59,064 nucleotides of DNA from Clostridia bacterium. Lineage in GTDB: Bacteria > Bacillota > Clostridia > Christensenellales > Borkfalkiaceae. The notes below the pieces were generated by a model. It saw only the letters and a program-made list of their open reading frames with translations, did no database searches and was not told the origin of the DNA. The DNA lies in the NCBI GenBank assembly GCA_029059705.1, contig JAIDVM010000028.1:1-59064 (forward strand), given 5' to 3'. The position numbers were made by a program, and so were the translations under genes. This document shows positions 45,159-54,639 of the stretch, piece by piece (within the stretch, counting starts at the first letter, position 1; every line of letters begins with the position of its first letter).

Positions 45159-45187
45159 TTGACAACCGCGGGCGTTTGGGGTAAAAT
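45159..45187 (+). promoter_or_regulatory. promoter of SGNH hydrolase gene
   Basis: TTGACA (45159-45164), 17-bp spacer, TAAAAT (45182-45187). Confidence 0.75.
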
Positions 45188-45218
45188 TTAAACGTTATCA
45201 AGCGGAGGCGAATTAAAA

Positions 45219-45902
45219 ATGAGCCACCTTAACGGCAAAACTCTTTTGGTTTTCGGCGACAGCATAATGTACGGTTCGGGCAACGACGGCTTCGGCGTTG
45301 GCGAATACCTTGAAAAAGAATACGGCTTTGTCTTAAAAAAATATTGCGTGGGCGGCGCGCGCACGGGCTATTGCAATGGCAAAAGCTGGATAATAGAACA
45401 GGTTCGCTTAGCGATAGAAAACGGCGAAAAGCCCGATTATATAATTTTCGACGGCTTCACCAACGATTGCTGCCAAGAGGAGCGCGGCGAATGCGACGTT
45501 CCGCTCGGCGAGGTTGAAGAGGGCTTTGAAAATTTCGATATCTTTTCCGTGGAAAAGGAAAACACAAATTTTTCGAACTGTTTCCAAAATATTTTGGCGG
45601 CGTTCAAAAAATATTTCCCCGCGGCAAAGGCGGTTTTCGTGCGCCCCCACAAAATGGGCAGGCGGGGCGAAGAGGTTCAGCGCATATACGGCGAGCGCGC
45701 GGTTATACTATGTAAAAAGTGGGGCGTAGCCGTTGCCGACGTTTATTCAAACAGCGGGCTTAACACCTTCAACCCCGACGAGCGCGATAAATACACCTTT
45801 GACAGCTACGGTTGGGGCAAAGGCGACTGCACACATCCAAACGGTTTGTGTTATAAAGAAAAATATTTGCCCGTAATAAAAAGGGCTTTTGAAACGGAAT
45901 AA
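45219..45902 (+). CDS. SGNH/GDSL-type hydrolase
   Basis: 227 residues, no signal peptide. Block I FGDSIMYGSG (nucleophile Ser), Gly block VGGARTGY, Asn block DGFTNDCC and C-terminal THPNG with the catalytic His. An intracellular esterase or deacetylase; the substrate cannot be deduced. GGAGG lies upstream of the ATG. Followed after 4 bp by the flavodoxin-like gene. Confidence 0.87.
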   Translation: MSHLNGKTLLVFGDSIMYGSGNDGFGVGEYLEKEYGFVLKKYCVGGARTGYCNGKSWIIEQVRLAIENGEKPDYIIFDGFTNDCCQEERGECDVPLGEVEEGFENFDIFSVEKENTNFSNCFQNILAAFKKYFPAAKAVFVRPHKMGRRGEEVQRIYGERAVILCKKWGVAVADVYSNSGLNTFNPDERDKYTFDSYGWGKGDCTHPNGLCYKEKYLPVIKRAFETE

Positions 45903-45906
45903 TAAT

Positions 45907-46530
45907 ATGAAAGTTTTAATGATAAACGGCAGCCCGAACAAAAACGGCTGTACTGACGCGGCTTTGGGCATAATTGCGGACGAGCTGAAAAAACAGAAAA
46001 TCGACAGCGAAATAGTGTGGCTGGGCAACGGCCCCGTGCGCGGGTGCATAGGTTGCGGCGGCTGCAAAACCGCGGGGAAGTGCGTCTTTTCCGACGACCC
46101 CGTAAACGCCATAGGCGAAAAGGTAAAGGAGGCTGACGGCTATATCTTCGGCGCGCCCGTTCACTACGCTTCGCCTTGCGGCGCAATGGTTTCGGCAATG
46201 GACAGACTGTTTTACGCTTTCGGCAGTCACATGAAGTTAAAACCCGCCGCAAGCATAGTTTCGGCAAGGCGCGCGGGCACAACGGCTTCTTACGACGTGT
46301 TAAATAAATACGCAGGCATAAACAACATGTTGCAGGTTCCCTCAACCTATTGGAACATGGTTCACGGCAACAGCGCCGAAGAGGTTTTAAAGGACGAAGA
46401 GGGCGTAACTATTATGCGCGCAATCGCAAGCAACATGGCGTGGCTTTTAAAGCTGCTTGCCTCCGCAAAGGGAACTTCGTTTGAAAAGCCCGTTGATATC
46501 CCCAAGGTAAAGACGAATTTTATCAGATAA
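45907..46530 (+). CDS. NADPH-dependent FMN reductase / flavodoxin-fold protein
   Basis: 207 residues from ATG 45907. FMN-binding MINGSPNKNGCTDAAL, CIGCGGCKTAGKCVF (a Cys-rich loop typical of iron-sulfur flavoproteins and related reductases) and GAPVHYASPCGAM. Likely a cytosolic flavin reductase. The C-x2-C-x2-C pattern might hold a cluster, but the family also includes forms without one. Confidence 0.87.
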   Translation: MKVLMINGSPNKNGCTDAALGIIADELKKQKIDSEIVWLGNGPVRGCIGCGGCKTAGKCVFSDDPVNAIGEKVKEADGYIFGAPVHYASPCGAMVSAMDRLFYAFGSHMKLKPAASIVSARRAGTTASYDVLNKYAGINNMLQVPSTYWNMVHGNSAEEVLKDEEGVTIMRAIASNMAWLLKLLASAKGTSFEKPVDIPKVKTNFIR

Positions 46531-46545
46531 AACCGGAGATTACAT

Positions 46546-47568
46546 ATGAAGTTAATTACTTTCGCCATTCCCAGCTACAACTCGCAGGACTATTTGGATA
46601 GGTGCGTCGAAAGCCTGCTTGAAGGCGGCGACGACGTTGAAATAATAATAGTAAACGACGGTTCGACCGACAGAACGGGCGAAATCGCCGACGAATACGC
46701 GGCTAAATATCCCGACATTATAAAGGTAATCCACAAGCAAAACGGCGGACACGGTTCGGGCGTAAACGCGGGCGTTCACGCCGCAACGGGGCTTTTTTAT
46801 AAAGTGGTGGACAGCGACGACTGGCTCGATAAGTCCGCGCTTTTAAAGCTTTTGGAAAATATAAAATCGCAGGTTGCTTCGGGTAAAGTGCCCGACATGT
46901 ATATAACCAACTACGTTTACGAGCACTCCGCCGACAACACGCAATATGCAATGGAATATTCCAAACAGATGAAGGAAGGCTTTTTCGGCTGGGATAAAAT
47001 GAAAAACTTTTATTTTTCCCACGTCATGCTAATGCACTCGTTCACTTACAACACCCAAAAGCTGCGCGAGCATTACGTTGATTTGCCCGAACACACCTTT
47101 TACGTAGACAATGTGTTTGCGTATATACCTCTGCCTTACATGGAAAATCCTTACTACCTCGACGTGGATTTATACCGTTATTTCATTGGCAGAGACGGAC
47201 AGTCGATAAATATTGATACTGCGATAAAGCGTTACGAACAGCAAATAAGAGTAATGCTGATGATGGCAACCGCCCACAGCTATGCCGACATAAAGAAGCT
47301 GCCCAAGGGCTTAAAAAAATATATGTTCCACGACCTTCACGCAATAATGATGACAACTTTAACGTTCTGTTGCGGAAAGGTAAGCAAGGAAAGAAAGCTT
47401 GCCGTAAAGGAAATGTGGCGCAAAATAAAACAATTCGATAAAAAGCTTTACAGAAAAATCCGCTACGGCGGCTACACTTTTTTTGCGGTTATCCTGCCTT
47501 GGCGGATTAGGGGCAAAGCGCTTTTGTGGGGTTATAGAATAATATGCCGCCGCATAAAGCTCGGTTAA
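46546..47568 (+). CDS. glycosyltransferase family 2
   Basis: 340 residues. GT-A fold: FAIPSYNSQDYLDRCVESLL, IIIVNDGSTDRTGEI, then QNGGHGSGVNAGVHAATG and the metal-binding VVDSDDWLD. The remaining 220 residues have no TM segments; a short hydrophobic C-terminal stretch (FFAVILPWR) may be peripheral. Sugar donor and acceptor unknown. GGAG precedes the ATG. Confidence 0.92.
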   Translation: MKLITFAIPSYNSQDYLDRCVESLLEGGDDVEIIIVNDGSTDRTGEIADEYAAKYPDIIKVIHKQNGGHGSGVNAGVHAATGLFYKVVDSDDWLDKSALLKLLENIKSQVASGKVPDMYITNYVYEHSADNTQYAMEYSKQMKEGFFGWDKMKNFYFSHVMLMHSFTYNTQKLREHYVDLPEHTFYVDNVFAYIPLPYMENPYYLDVDLYRYFIGRDGQSINIDTAIKRYEQQIRVMLMMATAHSYADIKKLPKGLKKYMFHDLHAIMMTTLTFCCGKVSKERKLAVKEMWRKIKQFDKKLYRKIRYGGYTFFAVILPWRIRGKALLWGYRIICRRIKLG

Positions 47569-47613
47569 TTACGGCATATTACGGGGTTAATTAAAATTTA
47601 ATGCAAAATAAAA

Positions 47614-47643
47614 GCGCCGCCGCGGAATTTTCCGCGGCGGCGC
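47614..47643. terminator. bidirectional terminator
   Basis: GCGCCGCCGCGGAA / TTCCGCGGCGGCGC 14-bp stem between convergent GT2 and aspS genes. Confidence 0.85.
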
Positions 47644-47693
47644 CTCTATTTACCCGCACAAACGGGGTTAAATCTAATATATAAGGGGTGCAA

Positions 47694-49025
47694 TTACGGC
47701 GAAACTCTGTTTATATCCCTCGGGAACATGGTTGCGTAGCGCACGTTTTTAAAGCCCAAAAGATGCATGGTCAGCCTTTCAAGCCCCAATCCCAAACCGC
47801 CGTGAGGGGGCGCGCCGTATTTGTGCAGCATTAAATAGGTTTCGAATTCCTCGGGGTTCATGCCAAGCTTTTTCATCTTTTCAACCTGCATGTTATAATC
47901 GTGTATTCTCTGCCCGCCGCTCGTTATCTCTATGCCTCTGAATAAAAGGTCGAACGAGAGCGTAACTTCGGGGTCTTCGGGGTCGTCCATGGTGTAAAAG
48001 GGGCGCTTTTTCGAAAGATAGTGAGTAACGAAGAGGAAGTCTGAATTGTATTGCTGTTTAGCCCACTTGCCCAAAAAAGCTTCCTCGTCGGGCTCGAAGT
48101 CCTTCATGTCGGTTATGTTTTTCAGCTTTTTAACGCAAAGCGCCTTTGCGTCCTTAAAGCGTATGCAGGGGATAGAGGTTATTTCGGGGATTTCAACCTT
48201 CAAAAGCTCAACCTCGGGCGCGTACTCCGTTTTTAAAAGGTTCATAATATACTTCAAAACGCCCGTTTCCATGTTCATAATGTCGGTAAAGCTTTCAATA
48301 AAGCCCATTTCGAAGTCCATGGAAATATACTCGTTTAAGTGGCGCGAGGTGTCGTGATGCTCCGCGCGGAACACGGGCGCAACCTCGAAAACCCGCTCAT
48401 ATACGGGCACCAACGCCTGTTTGTAAAGCTGCGGGCTTTGCGCAAGATAAACGGTTTTGCCAAAGTAATCGAGCTTGAAAACGTTCGTGCCGCCTTCTGC
48501 TCCCGCAAAATTGATTTTAGGGGAGTGGATTTCGGTAAAGTTCTGCGATTGCAGATATTCGCGGAAACCGCGCTGAATTCCTTCCTGAATTTTAAAGATT
48601 GCGCGCTCCTTGGGGTTGCGCAAAGTAACGGGGCGGTTGTCCAAATTTACGGTCAAATCGCAGTTGATTTGCTTTTTCGAAATAACCACGGGGGGCACCG
48701 CCGCGGGGGTGGATAAAATTATCACGTCGTGAATTTGCAGCTCGTATCTTTCGCTGCCGTCGCGCGTTTCGCTTTTAACGACTTTTCCCTTAACCTTCGC
48801 CGCGCATTGTTCAACCACGCTTTCGTTCAAGCGGTAATCCGAAAATTCGGGCGAGTAAACGCATTGGATAAGCTCGCGCGCGGTTCTGATAAGAATAAAC
48901 GCAAAGTCGGACATTTCCCTTATGTTGTGAATTGCGCCCTTAATCGTCACCACTTCGCCAACGTGGTTTTTAAATTCGCAGTAAGGCGTGGTGCCGTCCT
49001 GCAAAACGCCCGTAATTTCTTCCAT
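47694..49025 (-). CDS. aspS: aspartate-tRNA ligase, archaeal/eukaryal type, probably non-discriminating
   Basis: 443 residues, lacking the bacterial GAD insertion of typical AspS (about 590 residues). OB-fold anticodon domain (about 1-110), then class II motifs: motif 2 FRAEHHDTSRHLNEYISMDFE and motif 3 GLGLGLERLTM, ending MFPRDINRVSP. In the anticodon domain GAIHNI has His at the position where discriminating archaeal enzymes have Trp. This suggests charging of both tRNA-Asp and tRNA-Asn, with GatCAB then finishing Asn-tRNA; no gat genes are in the window. Confidence 0.93.
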   Translation of the reverse strand: MEEITGVLQDGTTPYCEFKNHVGEVVTIKGAIHNIREMSDFAFILIRTARELIQCVYSPEFSDYRLNESVVEQCAAKVKGKVVKSETRDGSERYELQIHDVIILSTPAAVPPVVISKKQINCDLTVNLDNRPVTLRNPKERAIFKIQEGIQRGFREYLQSQNFTEIHSPKINFAGAEGGTNVFKLDYFGKTVYLAQSPQLYKQALVPVYERVFEVAPVFRAEHHDTSRHLNEYISMDFEMGFIESFTDIMNMETGVLKYIMNLLKTEYAPEVELLKVEIPEITSIPCIRFKDAKALCVKKLKNITDMKDFEPDEEAFLGKWAKQQYNSDFLFVTHYLSKKRPFYTMDDPEDPEVTLSFDLLFRGIEITSGGQRIHDYNMQVEKMKKLGMNPEEFETYLMLHKYGAPPHGGLGLGLERLTMHLLGFKNVRYATMFPRDINRVSP

Positions 49026-49169
49026 AAAAAAGCCTCTTTAAAAATTAATTTTCTTAATTTTACGGCTTTTAAACGGAAAAATCAAGCAAAATAACCGCCC
49101 GCGGAACACGGCTTAAAATTTTTTCCCAAATTCAACAAAACTTGCCAAAGTAACTTTAAAAATTTTTTG

Positions 49170-49198
49170 TTGCTATTTTAAAAACGGCATAGTATAAT
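49170..49198 (+). promoter_or_regulatory. promoter of 6S RNA
   Basis: TTGCTA (49170-49175), 17-bp spacer, TATAAT (49193-49198). Confidence 0.7.
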
Positions 49199-49204
49199 AA
49201 TATA

Positions 49205-49390
49205 AACGGTCTGCGGTGTTCGTGGTATGGAAAATTCGTAATCCACAAAGTAACCAAAGGGAGCTTTCAGTCGGCGGAAATAGGCAAGGTCTGGTTTGCG
49301 GAAAGTCCGAAGTTTCGCCGCTCGGCACCCACCTGCGAGAAGCGGGTTAATACTTTTTCATGCCACGGCACAGGCGGATTTAAATTTTAT
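49205..49390 (+). ncRNA. ssrS: 6S RNA
   Basis: Non-coding transcript between a good promoter and a terminator. The closing stem pairs TGCGGTGTTCGTGGTATG (49212-49229) with CATGCCACGGCACAGGC (49359-49375); the GTTCG bulge opposite GGCAC is the classical 6S closing-stem block. A central A/T-rich bubble region and an upper arm (TTTGCGGAAAGTCC...GGCACCCACCTGCGAGAAG) follow. 6S RNA mimics open promoter DNA and sequesters the primary sigma holoenzyme. The 3' end is approximate and could extend to the terminator. Confidence 0.75.
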
Positions 49391-49398
49391 AACTCTTT

Positions 49399-49433
49399 CA
49401 ACCCGAGCAAATCCGCTCGGGTTTTGTTTTTTA
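49399..49433 (+). terminator. intrinsic terminator of 6S RNA
   Basis: AACCCGAGC (49400-49408) and GCTCGGGTT (49415-49423), then TTGTTTTTT. Confidence 0.9.
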
Positions 49434-49524
49434 ATCATAGATTTCTATTTTAATCGACAATGTTTGTAATTATAAAAAAAGTGAAAGGCGTTTACAAATT
49501 AAGTTAAAATTTATAATTTTACTC

Positions 49525-49553
49525 TTGACAGAATGTTGCTTTTTTGCTAAAAT
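49525..49553 (+). promoter_or_regulatory. promoter of lipoprotein / PL9 operon
   Basis: TTGACA (49525-49530), 17-bp spacer, TAAAAT (49548-49553). Confidence 0.75.
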
Positions 49554-49627
49554 TCAAATGTTAAATTGCGGGAGTATGGGCTTTGGCTTATATTTTTGCG
49601 TATTTAAAAAAGAAAATGGAGGAAAAA

Positions 49628-50584
49628 ATGAAAAAACACAAAATTCTGTTCGCCGTGATTTCCGCCCTGCTTGCAGTCGGTATGATTTTCGCGGCGGCGT
49701 GCGGCGGCGGATATTCCGAAACGCAGAACGACGACAAGCAAGCGCTGTTGGATTTGGTTGTGGACTTCGGTAATGCGAAAAGCAAATACAATCTCGGCGA
49801 AGAGCTCGATACGTCAAGGCTGTTTTGTTCGGCAAAATTCATCGACGTGGAAACGGGCGAAGAATCGGTGGACGAGGATATCGAGGACGATATAATAATC
49901 GACTCTTCCGAATTCGACTCGTCGGTTGTCGGTATTTATAGCATTTATGTAAGTTATACTCACGCCGGCGTTACGCGCGTTAAGTCTTATCCCGTACAGG
50001 TAATAGGCACCGACGCGGAGTTCGGCGGCATAGAGGTTGAGTATGCGGCGGGCACGAACAATAAAGTAACTTTACAGTCCGGAACTACCACGACTACCAT
50101 TCCGCAGGACGGAATAATCGTAAAGCGCGTTGACAATAATGGCAACGTTATGGATACGCTGCCTTCTTCCGATTACGTTTTGGAGCTTTATAAGGGAACC
50201 GTTAAGCAGGACGGCTGGACGGTAGGCGGCGGCGCTTATACCATAAGGGCAACGCTTAAATCAAATCCCAAAGTAAGCAACTTCGTAAGCTACTACGTAG
50301 TGGACGATTTAAAGACATTTACGCTTAACGCGGGCGCGGTTACCGAGCAGAAAGTCGGCGACGACGTGATGTCGTCTACGTGGACGTTTACCGCAACCTA
50401 CAATAGCGGCGCGGCAAGAATCGTAACCGCGGACGACGTAACTATTACCAACCTCATAACGACGCGCGTGACGACTAATACTGCCGTAGGCTACCGCGTG
50501 GCAACCGTAACCTACACCGAGTTTTCGGGCAGAGGCGGCACCGTTTCGAAAGAATTAAAAATACAGTACGTGGTAACGGAATAA
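49628..50584 (+). CDS. lipoprotein with bacterial Ig-like repeats
   Basis: 318 residues from ATG 49628, with GGAGG five bases upstream. Signal peptide KKHKILFAVISALLAVGMIF with lipobox-like AAAC (Cys25), then GGG and acidic spacer. The rest is beta-rich with two or three Ig-like units (GIYSIYVSYTHAGVTRVKSYP and YRVATVTYTEFSGRGG are similar, typical of Big_3-like folds). Likely a surface-anchored binding or adhesion protein. It starts a two-gene unit with the PL9-like lipoprotein 16 bp downstream. Confidence 0.85.
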   Translation: MKKHKILFAVISALLAVGMIFAAACGGGYSETQNDDKQALLDLVVDFGNAKSKYNLGEELDTSRLFCSAKFIDVETGEESVDEDIEDDIIIDSSEFDSSVVGIYSIYVSYTHAGVTRVKSYPVQVIGTDAEFGGIEVEYAAGTNNKVTLQSGTTTTTIPQDGIIVKRVDNNGNVMDTLPSSDYVLELYKGTVKQDGWTVGGGAYTIRATLKSNPKVSNFVSYYVVDDLKTFTLNAGAVTEQKVGDDVMSSTWTFTATYNSGAARIVTADDVTITNLITTRVTTNTAVGYRVATVTYTEFSGRGGTVSKELKIQYVVTE

Positions 50585-50600
50585 GCGGGAGGACGGAAAA

Positions 50601-53600
50601 ATGAAAAAGAATAAAAGAAAAGTTATATTTTCCGCATTTGCGGTGCTTGCCCTCTCGGTGGCAACCGCGTGCGCGGCAATTCCTTTTACCGCTTGCGGCG
50701 GAGGCGGCGCCGAAAAAATAATAGGTAAAACTTATTGGGTTTCCCCCGACGGCACAAGCGGCGGTGCGGGCACAAAAGAAGACCCTATGGACGTAACCAC
50801 GGCTCTTTCCGTAAGCCGCGAACATCGTTTGGAAGCGGGCGACACGGTTTTGTTAAAACCCGGTGTTTATTCTGGGCTTACTCAATCCATACATATGGGT
50901 GCAAGCGGCGCGTTTAACGGATATATAACCGTAAGACCCGCAACCGTTTCCGACGGCTTGACCAAGGAAGAGGTCGGCGACGGCAGAGCCACTCTCGATT
51001 TCAGCGAAATGATTTTCCTCAATACCAACCGCGGAATTCAGATAGAGTGCGATTATGTGCATTGGTACGGCGTTGACGTGTGCGGCGCGGGCGACAACGG
51101 TTTATACATTGCCGGCAGCTACAACATAGTCGAAAACAGCGAATTTTATAACAACCGCGACACGGGCTTGCAGCTTGGCAGAGGAGCTTCGGTTCAGGCA
51201 ACGATAGATTTGTGGCCGAGCTTCAACCTCGTCAAAAACTGCACCTCGCATAACAATTATGACAACGAAACCTACGGCGAAAACGCCGATGGCTTTGCGG
51301 CAAAGCTTACGGTAGGCTACGGCAACGTGTTCGACGGCTGCATCGCATACCGCAACTCCGACGACGGCTGGGATTTATACGCCAAGTCCGAATCGGGCAA
51401 TATCGGTCAGGTTATTATTTATAACAGCGTTGCTTACGAAAACGGCTTCCTCGAATACGACCAGAGAACGTGCAATAAAATGTATCCTTCCTGGAACGGC
51501 TTGTATTCCGAAGGAAATATAACAAAGGACGGCAACGAGGTTGTCGAAAATATCGAAAAATACGGCAAAAATTCCTTTAACACCCGCGACGGCGACGGCA
51601 ACGGCTTCAAGCTCGGCGGCTCCGTAATGGAAGGCGACGTATTCGTTTACAACTGTCTGTCGTTCGCAAACAAGATGCACGGCGTAACGGATAACTCCAA
51701 CCCCGGCTTTATAAAGGTGGAAAACGTAACCAGCTTCGACAACGGCGCAAAGGTGGACGATAACCCCGACAGCCAAACGTTCGGACAGATTATAGATTCC
51801 AAAAATGAAGACGAGTGCAACAATATCGACCTCGCCCGTCAGCTTTACAGCTATAACTCGGTAAGAAATACGCTTTCTTTATCCGACAGCTTCGGTAAAG
51901 GCTCGGGCAACGACGAATACCGCGGCTCGGTAAGCGACAGTATGCTCTATAACAAGTCGAACGCCAACAAGGTGTTAGGCAGCATCGACGCAAACACAAA
52001 GCGTTTAAGCGAAGAGGACGGAACGCCCATTCTCGGCGCGGTCAACACCTCTTCCGAAGCTTCGTTAAACGCGGCGGACGTATTTAAAACTCTTCCCTAC
52101 GTAAGGGGCGAAAACGGAATAGTTTATAATATAAGCGGACTTAAAGACATGGGCGCCGGATATACGGGCGGCGTTGCAGGCAACGAAAACAGGGCGCACT
52201 TAAAATACCGCAACGCGGACGGCTCCATAAATATGGGCGATATACTTGCCGTAAAGGATTATAATCTGCTTTTGGGCAACGGCAACAAAATAGGCTCCGA
52301 GCTTAACCGCGGCAGATGGGAAGATTACACCCATTTCGTTGACGAAAGCCTTTACAATCAGGTAAACAACGCTGCTTCCGCAGTACTCATTAAAGCGTGG
52401 GAAACCTTAACCATTAACGTAGACGAAAAGGCGGTTTATCAGGATTTCGACGCTCCAGCACTCCTCGGTAAGAGCACGGTTACCTGGTCGTCCTCCAACG
52501 AAAAGCTTTTAAAGATAAGAAAAGGAACGGTAGAATCCTTCTCGGAATCGCAGTATACCACTATGGAGGTTACAAGACCCGCGGACAAAGACGAGGAAGT
52601 AACCTTAACCGCCACGATAAGCTATCATAACAGAACGACAAAGAAGGATTTCAGACTGACCATTAAAAAGGACGTTCCTTCGGTCGGCAACCTTTCGGTT
52701 CACGTCGGCTCAACGGGCGAAGATTTGAAAAACGGCGCAAGCATTATAGTCGACGCCTACCGTCAAATCGAAGAGCCTACCCTCAGCGTCCAGAACGGCG
52801 CTTATTACAGCGGCAAGCTTTTAACCGAAAACCAGTACAACGTTAAAACGACTTACGAATACGCAACCTCAACGAACGCAACGTTCAGCGAAGTAGGTTC
52901 GTTCACTCCCAACAAAGCGGGCGTTTACAGAATAACCCACCGCGTAAACATTGCGGGTTCCAGAGTGAGCCGCTCTATGAGCTACCGCATTTTCGTGGCA
53001 AGCACTTCGGCGCAGGTTGACTTTGCAGCAGGACAGGATTTATTAACCGTTTACCGCGACGGCTATAAGATTTCCGGGCCTCTTTCCAACGTAACCGGTT
53101 CGCTCTATGCGGTAGCGGTTCCCAATGCGGAAGCGGCAAACGTAACAGCGGAAAATATCAAAACTTATCAGGGCGTTCAAAATTACGATTTCAGAGCTAC
53201 GTCCGTAAGCTTCAACTTTAATAACCCCAACACCGATGGTTACACCGTATGCTACGCGCTTGCAAACGTAAACGGCGACGTTACTTCTCAAGTTTATCAG
53301 AAAGAAGTAAAAGTTGTTGAAATAGACACCAATGAAAAGTTTATGGCTCTTGCCGGCGGACAGAAGATAACGGGAGAGGACGAAAATATTTCGCAAACCA
53401 TTTACTTGCTCACTAAAGACCTCGATTTTACGGGTGTAGAATTCAAACGCGAAAAGAATTCGTTCACGGGACTTTTCAACGGCAACGGACATAAAATTTC
53501 CAACGTCACTTATGTAAAGGACGAGGAAAACGTAAGCGTGTTCTATAAATTGAACGGCGGCACCGTAGAAAACGTGATTTTCGAAAATATCAAACTCGAC

Positions 53601-54497
53601 GCGGGTGCAAAGAATAAGGTAGGACTTGTTTCCGAGTGCGACGGCGGTTACTTCCACAATATGGCGTTAAACAACGTTTCCGTAACTACCAAGGGCGCGC
53701 GCGCAGGCGGTTTAATCGGTCAGATTAACGTTGGCACGCCTACGTATATAACGCAGGTTTCGCTCAATAACCCCATTCCCGCAAGGTCAAACGTTGAGCC
53801 CGAATATCAGATTAAGGGCGCAACGGAACGTACGGGCGGACTTGTAGGCTTCTCGCAGGCAAGCTCCGGCGCGGCTTCGGGTGAAATCAAAATTTATATT
53901 TCGGATTGCTACGTAAGCTCGGTTGTAACTTCGGGCTACGAGCTGGGCGGCATTTACGGCACTTACGACTGCGGCAATAATCCCAACGTTGACTACATGC
54001 TTGAAATCGACCATTGCGTGTTCGGCGGCAGGTTAGAGGCAACGGGCACTAAAACCTTTATGGGCGGCATGCTCGGCTACCAAAAGGGCGCTTATTCGCA
54101 AATGCGTATAAGAGGCTGTCTGTTCGTTGGCGAAATGTGGTTCAGCGGCGCAATAATATCGCAAGGGCTTAAAAACGCTTCGGGTATGGTTGGCAGCTCG
54201 CTCACCCTCGACATAGAAAGCGGTATGGTTTGGCGCGTTTCCGGTTGCTATTCGCTTATCGAAGAATATAACAGTACCTTCTCCGTATCTAATCCGGTTG
54301 ATTTACCTGTTAAGTCGTTAAGCGTGTACAAAGATATTTTGGAGTTTAATTGTGCGTTCCCCGACGCAACGTATCCTCCCGAAAAAACGTTCAAGTGGAC
54401 GCTTGTGTATGAAGAAGAAGTATCAAGCAGCGGCAGAGTAAATTATGTAGTTAAAGCTCCTTATCTCAAGCTGAACAACGTGGGCAGCCAAGGCTGA
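50601..54497 (+). CDS. large lipoprotein with pectate-lyase-like (PL9-type) beta-helix, Ig-like and GLUG-like domains
   Basis: 1298 residues. Lipoprotein signal (1-32, FTAC lipobox, Cys32). Residues about 42-430 form a right-handed beta helix close to PL9: GENADGFAAKLTVG with the probable catalytic Lys235, NSDDGWDLYAKSE with Ca-binding Asp residues, IIYNSVAYENG. Then a Ca- or sugar-binding-like stretch, an Ig-like module (TVTWSSSNEKLLKI, about 640-690), further beta modules (700-920) and a C-terminal GLUG-like repeat region (GLFNGNGHKISNV, GGLIGQINVG, GGLVGFSQASSG). Probably degrades or binds pectin-like polymers at the surface; activity not proven. Confidence 0.85.
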   Translation: MKKNKRKVIFSAFAVLALSVATACAAIPFTACGGGGAEKIIGKTYWVSPDGTSGGAGTKEDPMDVTTALSVSREHRLEAGDTVLLKPGVYSGLTQSIHMGASGAFNGYITVRPATVSDGLTKEEVGDGRATLDFSEMIFLNTNRGIQIECDYVHWYGVDVCGAGDNGLYIAGSYNIVENSEFYNNRDTGLQLGRGASVQATIDLWPSFNLVKNCTSHNNYDNETYGENADGFAAKLTVGYGNVFDGCIAYRNSDDGWDLYAKSESGNIGQVIIYNSVAYENGFLEYDQRTCNKMYPSWNGLYSEGNITKDGNEVVENIEKYGKNSFNTRDGDGNGFKLGGSVMEGDVFVYNCLSFANKMHGVTDNSNPGFIKVENVTSFDNGAKVDDNPDSQTFGQIIDSKNEDECNNIDLARQLYSYNSVRNTLSLSDSFGKGSGNDEYRGSVSDSMLYNKSNANKVLGSIDANTKRLSEEDGTPILGAVNTSSEASLNAADVFKTLPYVRGENGIVYNISGLKDMGAGYTGGVAGNENRAHLKYRNADGSINMGDILAVKDYNLLLGNGNKIGSELNRGRWEDYTHFVDESLYNQVNNAASAVLIKAWETLTINVDEKAVYQDFDAPALLGKSTVTWSSSNEKLLKIRKGTVESFSESQYTTMEVTRPADKDEEVTLTATISYHNRTTKKDFRLTIKKDVPSVGNLSVHVGSTGEDLKNGASIIVDAYRQIEEPTLSVQNGAYYSGKLLTENQYNVKTTYEYATSTNATFSEVGSFTPNKAGVYRITHRVNIAGSRVSRSMSYRIFVASTSAQVDFAAGQDLLTVYRDGYKISGPLSNVTGSLYAVAVPNAEAANVTAENIKTYQGVQNYDFRATSVSFNFNNPNTDGYTVCYALANVNGDVTSQVYQKEVKVVEIDTNEKFMALAGGQKITGEDENISQTIYLLTKDLDFTGVEFKREKNSFTGLFNGNGHKISNVTYVKDEENVSVFYKLNGGTVENVIFENIKLDAGAKNKVGLVSECDGGYFHNMALNNVSVTTKGARAGGLIGQINVGTPTYITQVSLNNPIPARSNVEPEYQIKGATERTGGLVGFSQASSGAASGEIKIYISDCYVSSVVTSGYELGGIYGTYDCGNNPNVDYMLEIDHCVFGGRLEATGTKTFMGGMLGYQKGAYSQMRIRGCLFVGEMWFSGAIISQGLKNASGMVGSSLTLDIESGMVWRVSGCYSLIEEYNSTFSVSNPVDLPVKSLSVYKDILEFNCAFPDATYPPEKTFKWTLVYEEEVSSSGRVNYVVKAPYLKLNNVGSQG

Positions 54498-54515
54498 AAT
54501 AATTTGTCACAATGT

Positions 54516-54548
54516 AAATCCCCCGCAATAACGCGGGGGATTTATTTG
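54516..54548 (+). terminator. intrinsic terminator
   Basis: AAATCCCCCGC / GCGGGGGATTT (54516-54526, 54533-54543), then ATTT. Confidence 0.85.
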
Positions 54549-54590
54549 CGCAAAAAAGTATAAAATAACTGTTTTTAAACGCATTTTCGC

Positions 54591-54619
54591 TTGCCAAGCA
54601 ATGCGAATTATGCTATAAT
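54591..54619 (+). promoter_or_regulatory. promoter of tRNA-Glu
   Basis: TTGCCA (54591-54596), 17-bp spacer, TATAAT (54614-54619). Confidence 0.8.
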
Positions 54620-54639
54620 CACTAAGCAAAAATAAATAA

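Noticed and set aside
49205..49390. RNase P RNA, because of the GGAAAGTCCGAAG segment
   Set aside because: The transcript is too short and I could not find the ACAGNRA block or the other conserved P RNA regions; the closing stem with GTTCG fits 6S RNA better.
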